This document shows positions 1-6,933 of a stretch of 35,551 bases of DNA, piece by piece; within the stretch, counting starts at the first letter, position 1; every line of letters begins with the position of its first letter. Origin of the DNA: Clostridia bacterium (lineage in GTDB: Bacteria > Bacillota > Clostridia > Christensenellales > Aristaeellaceae). The stretch is from contig CAAGFE010000014.1 in assembly GCA_900769075.1 (NCBI GenBank), positions 1-35,551 on the forward strand, written 5' to 3'. The notes beneath the pieces were generated by a model, which did no database searches, was not told where the DNA came from, and saw only the letters and a list, made by a program, of their open reading frames with translations. The translations under genes and the position numbers were made by a program.

Positions 1-122
1 CGGTTCCCCGGCCAGTTCTCAACTCATTCGGAATTACTGTCTTTCCTTGCGTTTGTTTTTGTCTGTATCGTTTTCAAGGTTCAGCGCCGGCTCCGCGGCT
101 TCCGCAGCGGGTCAGCTTGCAT
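1..122 (-). other. Probable rRNA operon leader (5' part of transcript leaving the window)
   Basis: Read on the minus strand, the DNA downstream of the promoter at 123-151 contains CTTGAAAACGATACAGAC (within 61-80) followed by an A-rich run and a purine-rich stretch. This layout resembles leaders that precede 16S rRNA genes in many Firmicutes, where an ACCTTGAAAAC-type box comes before the mature 16S. No ORF fits. The 16S gene itself would lie left of position 1, so the call is an inference from the promoter strength, the upstream A/T tract and the leader motif; another stable-RNA operon is possible. Confidence 0.45.
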
Positions 123-151
123 ATATTATCACGCCCCGTTTCAATTGTCAA
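123..151 (-). promoter_or_regulatory. Near-consensus strong promoter firing left (likely rRNA P1)
   Basis: On the minus strand TTGACA (146-151) and TAATAT (123-128) are separated by exactly 17 bases. Upstream of the -35, on the same strand, lies a purine-rich tract with several A-runs (about 152-235), as in an UP element. A perfect -35, an almost perfect -10 and an UP-like tract together are typical of stable-RNA promoters. Confidence 0.75.
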
Positions 152-334
152 CGCCTTTTTTGAACTTTTTTCTCCTTTTTGCCCTTCTTTTTCGTTTCCC
201 GAACTTTTGCTTTTTCTCCCTTCCTTCCCGTTCCGCTTTTATCCCGGCTGTTTCAGGTGAATTCCCAAAGAATCGTTCGGGCATCATTCAGGCACTGCCC
301 TGAAGCTCTCGCACAACATTCTCCCTTTTCCCTC

Positions 335-363
335 TTGACTTTTTTCCTGTATTTGAATATAAT
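335..363 (+). promoter_or_regulatory. Promoter of the phage-like cassette
   Basis: TTGACT (335-340), 17 bases, then TATAAT (358-363). Transcription would start near 370 and read into the regulator gene at 442, whose ribosome binding site AAAGGGAGG lies just upstream. The 152-334 stretch is pyrimidine-rich and holds no credible gene; it separates this promoter from the divergent stable-RNA promoter. Confidence 0.75.
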
Positions 364-441
364 GCAAACATCCGTTCTTATTTCGATTGAATCGACCTGA
401 TCGAAAGGGAGAACAATCACAACGAAAGGGAGGTCGAAGGT

Positions 442-837
442 ATGACAAAGAAGGAAGTGCTGACCGAATATCGTGCAAAGGTGATTGAGCTGCAGGAGCT
501 GCGCCATCAGCTGAACCGCATCGGGACGGACGGACGGCCCAGCAGCGGCCGCAGCGCGCAGATGGACGATCTTCACCGAGGCACGAATCATCCCGGGGCC
601 GCAGCCCTTCAGCTGGCGGATGGGCTGGAGGCCATGCAGCGGCGAAAGGAGGAGGAACTCATGCAGCTGGGACAGCAGATTGATCTGCTGCTGAGGGACA
701 TCAAGGATTTCCGCACCTACATTGTGATTCAGAACTACTATGTGCTGGCCAGAACCGACGAGCAGGTGGCGAGAACGATCTCAATGAGCAAGTCCCGGGT
801 GAATCAGATCCGCATGGAATATCTGCGTTCCGCTTGA
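442..837 (+). CDS. Phage-type HTH regulator (sigma-region-4-like)
   Basis: This 131-residue protein starts at ATG 442 behind AAAGGGAGG. The first ~100 residues are charged and probably helical (QELRHQLNRI; RRKEEELMQLGQQIDLLL). The C-terminus, from about residue 103 (LARTDEQVARTISMSKSRVN), reads as a helix-turn-helix like sigma-70 region 4. Small proteins of this layout often stand just before the terminase genes of Firmicutes prophages, where some activate late transcription (ArpU/RinA-like). That role is inferred from position and the HTH; no family is certain. It has its own promoter (335-363), and a second promoter follows it, so it could control the structural genes. Confidence 0.7.
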   Translation: MTKKEVLTEYRAKVIELQELRHQLNRIGTDGRPSSGRSAQMDDLHRGTNHPGAAALQLADGLEAMQRRKEEELMQLGQQIDLLLRDIKDFRTYIVIQNYYVLARTDEQVARTISMSKSRVNQIRMEYLRSA

Positions 838-887
838 CCCGGCTGGACGCCGCTGACCATTCCTGGATATCTTCGGATAAGATCGGC

Positions 888-916
888 TTGCATTTACCCT
901 CCGCCTGTGTTATGAT
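888..916 (+). promoter_or_regulatory. Promoter upstream of terminase genes
   Basis: TTGCAT (888-893), 17 bases, TATGAT (911-916). It lies between the regulator and terS and precedes a terminator hairpin at 961-988, so transcripts made here must read through that hairpin to reach terS. It is a plausible target for the upstream regulator. Confidence 0.6.
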
Positions 917-960
917 GCTATCGTGGTCAAATAGGAACACGCGTTCTTATTCCGCCCACA

Positions 961-988
961 GCGTTCCTTCCGCCGGGAACGCTTTTTT
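961..988 (+). terminator. Intrinsic terminator or attenuator before terS
   Basis: Stem GCGTTCC (961-967) with GGAACGC (976-982), eight-base loop, then six T (983-988). It sits about 40 bases after the start expected from the 888-916 promoter and 28 bases before the terS ATG. GGAAC at 934-938 could pair with GTTCC of the left arm instead, giving a possible antiterminator fold. Confidence 0.7.
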
Positions 989-1016
989 CATCCCAACATG
1001 CGAAAGGAGGCACAGG

Positions 1017-1268
1017 ATGAACGGTGCTCATCCCGGCAGGGAGCCGGACATTGCAACGCCGGATGAGGTGCTGGCAACCTTCACCGAGCTGATGCGGGGC
1101 GACAAATCAGCCGAACGGCTGAAGGCAGCCGAACAGCTGGCGAAATACCACAGCCTCTTCTCCCCCAAGGAGGAGGCTGCGGATCTGACGCAGGCAGCGT
1201 CCGCCGTGGAGGCGGCAGTGGCGGACATGCTGGCGGGGCGAAGCGGCAGTGAATCGCGCGGCGCTTGA
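1017..1268 (+). CDS. terS: Putative terminase small subunit
   Basis: This is an 83-residue protein. I chose ATG 1017 because GAAAGGAGG lies just upstream; the frame is open further upstream, but that part crosses the terminator at 961-988 and has no ribosome binding site. The core (EVLATFTELMRGDKSAERLKAAEQLAKYHSLF, residues about 15-46, split here as EVLATFTELMRG and RLKAAEQLAKYHSLF) matches the DNA-recognition segment of phage TerS proteins. TerS binds the packaging start site and loads the large subunit. The protein is short for the family, lacking a long C-terminal extension. Its end overlaps terL by 20 bases, so the two are probably translationally coupled. Confidence 0.65.
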   Translation: MNGAHPGREPDIATPDEVLATFTELMRGDKSAERLKAAEQLAKYHSLFSPKEEAADLTQAASAVEAAVADMLAGRSGSESRGA

Positions 1269-2490
1269 GCTGCTGCTGACCCGCCCGGCCCAGGTGGCAC
1301 GGCTGTGCGGGCTGGACAGGCTGACGGACGGGCTCCACGGCGCGTGGATGCGGGAGATGCTCCTGGGAACGGAGGACATGACCCTGCTCGCTCATCGAGG
1401 GAGCTTCAAAACGACCTGCCTGTCCTTCGCGATGGCGGCGATGCTGATGGCCTTTCCCCGGCGGAACATCCTCTTCATGCGCAAGACGGATGAGGATGTG
1501 ACGGAGGTCATCCGCCAGGTGAAGCTGCTGCTGCGGACGGACGCGATGCGTCATCTGTCCGCGCTGATCTACGGTGCGCCGGTGGAGGTGCTCAAGACGG
1601 ACATGTTCTCCGCGCAGCTGAACTGCTACGCGGCCCTGCGGGGGGCGACGCAGCTCATCGGCCTGGGCACCGGCGGCTCGCTGACCGGCAAGCACGCGGA
1701 CATCATCATCACCGATGACATCGTCAACCTCCACGACCGCACCAGCGCCGCCGAGCGCCGCCGCATCCGCGCGGTATACCAGGAGCTTCAGAACATCCGC
1801 AACCCGGGCGGACGCATCCTCAACACGGGAACCCCCTGGCATCCGGAGGACGCCATCTCGCTCATGCCCAACATCCGCAGGTGTGACTGCTATCATTCGG
1901 GGCTGCTGAGCGAGGAGGAGATCCTCCGGCTGCGAGGCGCGATGAGTCCGTCGCTGTTCGCGGCGAACTACGAGCTGCGCCACATCGCCACGGAGGGGGC
2001 GCTGTTCGGGACATGTCCGCCCGCGGACGGGGACGCGGCGCTGCTGCGGGACGGCATCGCCCATGTGGACGCGGCCTACGGCGGCGAGGACTTCACCGCC
2101 CTGACCTGCGGGAAATTCGCGGGCGATCATCTGGTGCTGTACGGTCGCCTCTGGCAGAAGCATGTTGATGCGGTGATGGACGAAATCATTGCCGAATGCG
2201 ACAGGCTGCTGTGCGGGCCGATCCTGTGCGAAACCAACGGGGACAAGGGCTATGTGGCCCGGGAGCTGCGCGCCCGGGGCGCCCTGGTGCGGCCCTACGC
2301 CGAAACCATGAACAAGCACGTCAAAATCGCCACCCTGCTGCGCAAGCACTGGCCCAACGTGGTGTTCACAAAGGGCACGGACAGGGCGTACATCGACCAG
2401 ATCCTGGACTACACCGCCGCCTCCGCTCACGACGACGCGCCGGACAGCGCCGCCTGCCTCATCCGCGCGCTGGAGCGGTCCGCCCGCTGA
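1249..2490 (+). CDS. terL: Terminase large subunit (packaging ATPase/nuclease)
   Basis: This 413-residue protein starts at GTG 1249. It pumps phage DNA into the prohead and cuts it. The ATPase half has a divergent Walker A (HRGSFKTT, residues 49-56; F replaces the usual last G), Walker B DIIITDD (151-157) and a coupling motif LNTGTPWH (191-198). The RNase-H-like nuclease half has HVDAAYGGEDF (272-282, first metal-binding Asp at 274), a CETNGDKG segment (327-334) and the closing acidic motif HDDAPDS near residue 395. All key acidic residues are present, so the enzyme looks intact. The length is normal for the family. It follows terS with a 20-base overlap and is 46 bases before the portal gene. 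Confidence 0.93.
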   Translation: MNRAALELLLTRPAQVARLCGLDRLTDGLHGAWMREMLLGTEDMTLLAHRGSFKTTCLSFAMAAMLMAFPRRNILFMRKTDEDVTEVIRQVKLLLRTDAMRHLSALIYGAPVEVLKTDMFSAQLNCYAALRGATQLIGLGTGGSLTGKHADIIITDDIVNLHDRTSAAERRRIRAVYQELQNIRNPGGRILNTGTPWHPEDAISLMPNIRRCDCYHSGLLSEEEILRLRGAMSPSLFAANYELRHIATEGALFGTCPPADGDAALLRDGIAHVDAAYGGEDFTALTCGKFAGDHLVLYGRLWQKHVDAVMDEIIAECDRLLCGPILCETNGDKGYVARELRARGALVRPYAETMNKHVKIATLLRKHWPNVVFTKGTDRAYIDQILDYTAASAHDDAPDSAACLIRALERSAR

Positions 2491-2536
2491 CCCGGCCCGC
2501 AGGATTTCTACATTAGAGAGAAGAAGGAGTGAAAAC

Positions 2537-3886
2537 ATGTTCACCGACATCACCTGGCAGGACTTCCTCGCCGCCGGCGACAAGGAAGCCCTGCTGCTGG
2601 AGGCCATCCGCCGCTACAAGGCCTCCCCTGAATTTCACCGGGCGCTGGAAGCCAACTGCTACTTCCGGGGTGAAAACCCGCAGGTGGCCCGCAAGACCAT
2701 CCTGCATGCCCGGAAGATCGAGGGCCTGGACAGCAAGGGACGCCGCCGCGTCCGCACCGGCACGGAGGACGTGGTGGGCAACCGCATCGCCAGCGCGTTC
2801 CTGTTCCGGTTTGTGACCCAGCAGAATCAGTTCCTGCTCTCCGAGGGCGTGAGCCTGCCGGAGGACGCGAAGTCCGCTCTGGGCGCGGATTTCGACCACC
2901 AGCTGGAGCATCTGGGCGAATGCGCGCTGCTCCAGGGCTGCGCCTGGGGCTTCTGGAACGCTGATCACATCGAGGTCATCGAGGCCGCAAAGAATGTCTA
3001 TTCCGGCTTCTTCCCCCTGCTGGACGAAATGACCGGCGACATGATGCTGGGCGTTCAGTTCTGGCAGATCGCCCCCGACCGCCCGATGTATGTGCGCATC
3101 TTTGATGACGAGGGCGTACGGGTACTCAAGGAAGAACGGAAGATGCTGAGCATCGTCGTGGATCACGAGCCCTACCGCCGAATGCTCTGCGAGGATGCGC
3201 TGGGGGCCGACCTCCTCACCGGAGAAGGCTATGGGCGGCTGCCGCTGATTCCGCTCAAGGCCAATGCCGACGGCACCAGCGAGCTGACCCCGGCCATCAA
3301 GGCCAAGATCGACGCCTACGACGCGATTCTTTCCGACTTTGCGGACAATCTGGACCGCGCCAACGATGTATACTGGGTGCTGAACAACTTCGGCGGCACG
3401 ATGGACGAGGTGGCAGAGCTGCTGGAGCAGATCAACCGGGTGAAGGCCGTGGCGAATTTCACCGACGGCTCCGGCAGCGGTGCCACCGCCGAGCCCCATA
3501 CCATCGAGGTACCCTACATGGCCCGGCGGGAAGCCCTCGACCTGCTGGAGCGCGCCCTCTACCAGGACTACATGGCCCTGGACATGGACGCCATCACCGG
3601 CGGCAGTCTGACCAACGTGGCCATCCGGGCCGCAGCCGCAAACCTCAACCTGAAGGCGGACCGCTACGAGTGGCAGGTGCGCCAGTTTGTGCAGGATCTG
3701 CTCCGGCTGATCGGTCATCCCACGGAGGACATCCGCTTCACCCGCCAGACCATCACCAACGAAAGCGAGGTTGTCAAGGATATCTACGCCATGCGCGGGG
3801 ATATCGACCAGCGCACCGCCCTGCGGCTCAATCCCTACATCCAGGAGGAAGAGATCGAGCCGCTGATGGATGAATCCGCCGAATAA
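2537..3886 (+). CDS. Phage portal protein (SPP1 gp6-like)
   Basis: This 449-residue protein starts at ATG 2537 behind GAAGAAGGAGTG. Portals form the dodecameric ring at the capsid vertex through which DNA passes. The place directly after terL, the length, and segments such as ARKTILHARKIEG (near 50), VGNRIASAFLFRFV, and the late stretch ALDMDAITGGSLTNVAIRAA (about 345-365) fit the SPP1-type portal family. The acidic C-terminal tail (IQEEEIEPLMDESAE) is also common in the group. The gene is intact. The next gene, the scaffold, is 414 bases away because a non-coding element (3926-4257) has been inserted between them. Confidence 0.88.
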   Translation: MFTDITWQDFLAAGDKEALLLEAIRRYKASPEFHRALEANCYFRGENPQVARKTILHARKIEGLDSKGRRRVRTGTEDVVGNRIASAFLFRFVTQQNQFLLSEGVSLPEDAKSALGADFDHQLEHLGECALLQGCAWGFWNADHIEVIEAAKNVYSGFFPLLDEMTGDMMLGVQFWQIAPDRPMYVRIFDDEGVRVLKEERKMLSIVVDHEPYRRMLCEDALGADLLTGEGYGRLPLIPLKANADGTSELTPAIKAKIDAYDAILSDFADNLDRANDVYWVLNNFGGTMDEVAELLEQINRVKAVANFTDGSGSGATAEPHTIEVPYMARREALDLLERALYQDYMALDMDAITGGSLTNVAIRAAAANLNLKADRYEWQVRQFVQDLLRLIGHPTEDIRFTRQTITNESEVVKDIYAMRGDIDQRTALRLNPYIQEEEIEPLMDESAE

Positions 3887-3905
3887 GCGCCGCCCCACCA
3901 GCCCC

Positions 3906-3925
3906 AGGCACGAAGCACCGTACCA
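3906..3925 (+). repeat. Left direct repeat flanking non-coding element, copy 1
   Basis: AGGCACGAAGCACCGT here recurs exactly at 4259-4274. Counting 20 bases up to the element start, the two copies (3906-3925 and 4259-4278) differ only in two of the last four bases. The right copy is the hairpin of an intrinsic terminator, so the left one reads as a duplicated and slightly decayed terminator hairpin. Confidence 0.8.
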
Positions 3926-4257
3926 CAGGCCATCAACAAACCCTGGAGGCGTTGGAGGGCCCGCAGGCCCTTCGTCTTTTGATCGAAAATCGGCGAGCCC
4001 CTTCGGGGCGGATAAACGGGGCGAAGCCCCTGTGCGACGATTTTCGCGCGATTTCGTTAGAATTCGCTTCCTTACACGAACGAACGGCCGGGAGAACGGC
4101 TTGCCGTGTGAGGGAGGCGCTTGCGCCGACTAGCGACAGCAAATGCTTGCATTTGCCGAGTGTAGCCGTCACTGAGCTATGCTCAGTGATGGCCGATCGA
4201 CCAGTGAGTGAGTGCAAAATCTCGACAAAGTGCCTTCGGCACTTTGTCGATGCTCTG
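3926..4257 (+). mobile_element. Non-coding palindrome-rich mobile element, copy 1 (long form)
   Basis: This 332-base element has no credible ORF and matches a second copy at 10297-10509. The left end CAGGCCATCAACAAA and the reverse complement of the right end CAGAGCATCGACAAA form imperfect 15-base terminal inverted repeats. Inside is a row of small hairpins: GGGCC/GGCCC (about 3957-3970), GCCCC-TTC-GGGGC (near 3997-4008), GCGC-TT-GCGC (near 4119), a CACTGAG/CTCAGTG pair (near 4171-4189) and a 29-base palindrome (4222-4250). Compared with copy 2 it has an extra internal block (about 4108-4195) and an extra GGGGC-rich hairpin pair. It sits between portal and scaffold, flanked by direct repeats. 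It resembles a MITE-type passenger, but its family is unknown. Confidence 0.75.
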
Positions 4258-4258
4258 A

Positions 4259-4284
4259 AGGCACGAAGCACCGTGCCTGTTTTT
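4259..4284 (+). terminator. Intrinsic terminator before the scaffold gene (right direct repeat)
   Basis: Stem AGGCACG (4259-4265) with CGTGCCT (4272-4278), loop AAGCAC, then GTTTTT (4279-4284). It lies immediately before the scaffold ribosome binding site GGAGGA (4289-4294). The hairpin is also the right-hand copy of the direct repeat bordering the inserted element, so it is probably the original site hit by the insertion. Confidence 0.75.
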
Positions 4285-4300
4285 GATTGGAGGAAATGAC

Positions 4301-4882
4301 ATGTCATTGACCCGCAAGCTCCTCAGGGAACTGGAGCTGAACGACGACGCCATTGAGCGGATCATCAGCGCCCACGTAGACACGGTGGACGCGCTGCGCC
4401 AGGAGCGCGACGCCGCCCAGACCCGCGCCGATCAGGCGGAAGCCGCGCAGCAGGAGCGCGATGAACTGCGCACCCTCTGCGAGGCCCGCGCCCAGGAAGC
4501 CGCCGCCGCCCAGGAGGAGCTGGCTGCCTTCCGCGCGCAGATCGAGGATGAGAAGCACTCCGCCGCCCGGCGCACTGCCCTGTCCGACGCGCTGACCGCC
4601 CAGGGCGCCAATCCCCAGGCGCTTCCGCTGCTGCTGGATGCCATCCGGCTGTCCGAGGAAGCCTGGGACGGCGACCAATTGGCGGATGCATCCGCCGCTT
4701 TGCAGCCCTGGCGCGCAAAGTACGCCGCGCTGTTCGCCGCAAAAAAGCCTCTCCCGGTCACCCGGGTTCGTCCGCCCGTGAGCAGCGGCGGACTCCTCAC
4801 CCCCGCGGACGTGAAGCGCATGTCCGCATCCGACATCAACCGCAACTGGAGCGCCGTCCGCACCGCGCTCCAGCACAACTGA
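4301..4882 (+). CDS. Phage scaffolding protein
   Basis: This 193-residue protein starts at ATG 4301, six bases after GGAGGA. Residues about 25-90 are an almost continuous charged coiled coil (RQERDAAQTRADQAEAAQQE), as in scaffolds that guide coat-protein assembly and then leave the prohead. The C-terminus (LTPADVKRMSASDINRNWSA, about 165-185) is the short helix-rich tail that usually contacts the coat. Position between portal and coat genes agrees. No protease motif is seen, so this is a pure scaffold, not a protease fusion. It lies 21 bases before the coat gene, and the terminator just upstream may set its expression apart from the packaging genes. Confidence 0.82.
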   Translation: MSLTRKLLRELELNDDAIERIISAHVDTVDALRQERDAAQTRADQAEAAQQERDELRTLCEARAQEAAAAQEELAAFRAQIEDEKHSAARRTALSDALTAQGANPQALPLLLDAIRLSEEAWDGDQLADASAALQPWRAKYAALFAAKKPLPVTRVRPPVSSGGLLTPADVKRMSASDINRNWSAVRTALQHN

Positions 4883-4903
4883 TCACATTGGAGGAAAGCA
4901 CCT

Positions 4904-5716
4904 ATGGCAATTGCGAATTTCATTCCCCAGGTCTGGTCCGCCCGTCTGCAGGAGAACCTGCACAAGGCGCTGGTGTTCGGCGCGCTGTGCAACCGCAACT
5001 ACGAGGGCGACATCGCCCAGTGGGGCGATACCGTGCACATCAACACGCTGAACGACATCACCGTCAAGCCCTACGATCCCGCGGTGAGCATCGCCGATCC
5101 GGAGCAGCTCTCCGGCACCGACACCATCCTGGCCATCGACCACGGCTCCTACTACAATTTCTTCATCAACGACGCCGACGCAGCCCAGGCCTGTGCCGAC
5201 GTGATGGACGCCGCCATGCGCAACGCCGCCTATCAGCTGGCCGCGGACGCGGAAAAGTACATCATCAGCACCATCCGCGAGGATGCGGGCAAGAAGATCA
5301 CCGCCGCCATGCCCACCGCCGCGGACGGCAAGCTCTATGAGCTGCTGCTGAACATCAAGACCATCTTCGACACCGCCGGCGTCCCCCGCTATGACCGCAA
5401 GCTGGTCATCCCGCCCGCCCTGGAATCCCTGCTGCTGTTGGACAGCCGCTTCATCACCGGCTCCGCGATGGCCGCCGACCGTCTGGCGGAAGGCGCGGTG
5501 GGCCGTGCGCTGGGCTTCGACATCTTCATCAGCGTGGATCTGGACGATGAGATCGTCGCCATGATCCCCGACGCGGTCACCTTCGCCAACCAGATCACCA
5601 AGGTGGACGCCTACCGTCCCGAGAAGGGCTTCTCCGACGGCCTCAAGGGCCTGTGCCTGTCCGGCGCGAAGGTTATTCTGCCCGATGCGGTGCTGGTTTG
5701 CACCCTGACCAAGTAA
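4904..5716 (+). CDS. Major capsid protein (P22 coat-like)
   Basis: This 270-residue protein starts at ATG 4904 behind TTGGAGGAAAG. The opening MAIANFIPQVWSARLQENL, followed by ALCNRNYEGDIAQWGDTVHI and a central alanine-rich helix region (AQACADVMDAAMRNAAYQLA, about 100-120), fits the P22 coat/gene-5-like branch of HK97-fold capsid proteins in Firmicutes phages. The C-terminal FSDGLKGLCLSGAKVILPDA is the usual late beta region. It forms the icosahedral shell. It follows the scaffold, and a strong terminator (5723-5770) follows it, so scaffold plus coat may be a separately tuned unit. Confidence 0.88.
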   Translation: MAIANFIPQVWSARLQENLHKALVFGALCNRNYEGDIAQWGDTVHINTLNDITVKPYDPAVSIADPEQLSGTDTILAIDHGSYYNFFINDADAAQACADVMDAAMRNAAYQLAADAEKYIISTIREDAGKKITAAMPTAADGKLYELLLNIKTIFDTAGVPRYDRKLVIPPALESLLLLDSRFITGSAMAADRLAEGAVGRALGFDIFISVDLDDEIVAMIPDAVTFANQITKVDAYRPEKGFSDGLKGLCLSGAKVILPDAVLVCTLTK

Positions 5717-5722
5717 GGCTTC

Positions 5723-5770
5723 GGCTGCATGCGTTTCCTGTCAATAACAAGGGCGCATGCAGCCCTTTTT
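5723..5770 (+). terminator. Intrinsic terminator after the coat gene
   Basis: An 11-base perfect stem, GGCTGCATGCG (5723-5733) with CGCATGCAGCC (5754-5764), is followed by CTTTTT. It begins seven bases after the coat stop codon and ends 20 bases before the connector start. It would lower expression of connector and tail genes relative to the coat protein. Confidence 0.85.
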
Positions 5771-5789
5771 GCGATGAAAGGAGGTCCCT

Positions 5790-6215
5790 ATGACCGTCAA
5801 GGTTTCCGACGTGATGCGGCAGGTCCACAATCACTTTGTCTGTTCCGCCGTCACGGGCGAGTGGGCCCACACCGGCGGCGTTCTGTCCCCGGCGGAGGAT
5901 TTCGCGCCCGGCATGTGGATTGCCGTCACCGGCAGGAACGCGCCCAGCGGGGTGTTCCGGCTGGATGAAAACGGCGGCATTCCCGGCCTGGGCGACGTCA
6001 GCTGGACAGGCGTTATCTTCCGTCTGAACCCGCCCGCTGATTTTCTCCGCCTGTGCGAGGACATCACCGTGTGGGCCGCGGCGAATCCCGATTCCTCGGT
6101 CACCGGGGAGAAGCTGGGGGCATACAGCGTCACCCGCAGCGCTCTCTCCTGGGAGAGCGTCTTTGCCCCGGCCCTTGCCCCCTACCGGCGGATGTTCACG
6201 GAGGTGGAGGCATGA
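5790..6215 (+). CDS. Head-tail connector (adaptor) protein
   Basis: This 141-residue protein starts at ATG 5790 behind AAAGGAGG. It begins VSDVMRQVHNHFVCSAVTGE and has a central GMWIAVTGRNAPSGVFRLDE (about 50-70) and a late ALAPYRRMFTEVEA. The same order of segments is common in proteins encoded right after the coat gene of gut Firmicutes phages and annotated as head-tail connectors. It would bind beneath the portal. Its stop codon overlaps the next start (ATGA at 6212-6215). The function rests mainly on position and general resemblance. Confidence 0.65.
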   Translation: MTVKVSDVMRQVHNHFVCSAVTGEWAHTGGVLSPAEDFAPGMWIAVTGRNAPSGVFRLDENGGIPGLGDVSWTGVIFRLNPPADFLRLCEDITVWAAANPDSSVTGEKLGAYSVTRSALSWESVFAPALAPYRRMFTEVEA

Positions 6216-6556
6216 TCGAAAAATGGTTTGAGCCCTTCACGCTGCTGGAAGCAGAGGCAGCATCGGACGGGCTGGGCGGCGAGAATCGGACGTTCACCGG
6301 CGGAACTGCCTTCCGGGGCGCGCTGAGCTACACCACCGGCGCCGCGGCGGACGCAGCCGGGCAATTCCTGCTGGAGGAAAACCCGGTGCTCCTCCATGAA
6401 TTCGACCTGACCCTCGTGCCCGGCGATTATGTCCGCAGGGAAAGGGACGGCGCGATCTACCGCGTCACAGACCGGTCGGACAATCTGCGCGCACCGGCCT
6501 TCTCCGGCCTGCGCTTCGCCCAGGCGGCGGTGAAAAGGGTGGTGATCCCGTGCTGA
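6212..6556 (+). CDS. Head closure / minor capsid-type protein
   Basis: The protein has 114 residues from ATG 6212, which overlaps the preceding stop as ATGA. A longer reading frame exists upstream but lies wholly inside the connector gene. The body (LLEENPVLLHEFDLTLVPGD, then YVRRERDGAIYRVTDRSDNL) is a small beta-rich fold with a VPGDYV...YRVTD pattern, as in head-closure (stopper) proteins. It overlaps the next gene by seven bases. The role is inferred from position between adaptor and tail-completion genes. Confidence 0.6.
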   Translation: MIEKWFEPFTLLEAEAASDGLGGENRTFTGGTAFRGALSYTTGAAADAAGQFLLEENPVLLHEFDLTLVPGDYVRRERDGAIYRVTDRSDNLRAPAFSGLRFAQAAVKRVVIPC

Positions 6557-6918
6557 CCAGCCTTTTCCGCGCCATTTGCGATCATCTGACCCCCCTCGGG
6601 GTGCCCGTGTATCTGGCGGACTGCGTGCCCGACGGCGCGGCCTTCCCCTACATCACCGCCAACATCGCCGCGCCGCTGGCGGCCCACACCGCCGGGGCCG
6701 TCACCCTGACGCTCTGGTGCGCCGGGGATCAGGCCAACGCCCAGCGGCTGTCCCAGGTGGATGAGCTGCTGGCGCTGCTGCCCGCCCGGGGCATTCCCCT
6801 GACGACCGCCGCCGGCGTGATCACCCTGCGCCAGACGGGCGGCGCCCAGTGCCTGCGGGAAAGCGGGGCCCTGGGCATGAAAACCGTGTGGAAGCTGTGC
6901 TGCTTCCCCGCGCAATGA
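6550..6918 (+). CDS. Tail completion-type protein
   Basis: This 122-residue protein starts at GTG 6550 inside the end of the previous gene. The pattern LFRAICDHLTPLGVPVYLAD, then PYITANIAAPLAAHTAGAVT and ANAQRLSQVDELLALLP, fits the small alpha/beta proteins that cap the tail at its junction with the head (gp17/DUF3168-like). In ordinary siphophages this gene is followed by the tail-tube, assembly-chaperone and tape-measure genes; here the next gene, 15 bases on, is already the Dit-like protein. Confidence 0.55.
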   Translation: MLTSLFRAICDHLTPLGVPVYLADCVPDGAAFPYITANIAAPLAAHTAGAVTLTLWCAGDQANAQRLSQVDELLALLPARGIPLTTAAGVITLRQTGGAQCLRESGALGMKTVWKLCCFPAQ

Positions 6919-6933
6919 CAAAGGAGGCATGCC

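Noticed and set aside
834..1016. Upstream extension of terS from 834
   Set aside because: It would cross a promoter and a terminator hairpin and lacks a ribosome binding site; ATG 1017 has GAAAGGAGG.
3926..4257. Protein-coding gene in the portal-scaffold gap
   Set aside because: Open frames on both strands cross the hairpins and repeats, have no ribosome binding site, and are not kept in the second copy of the element.
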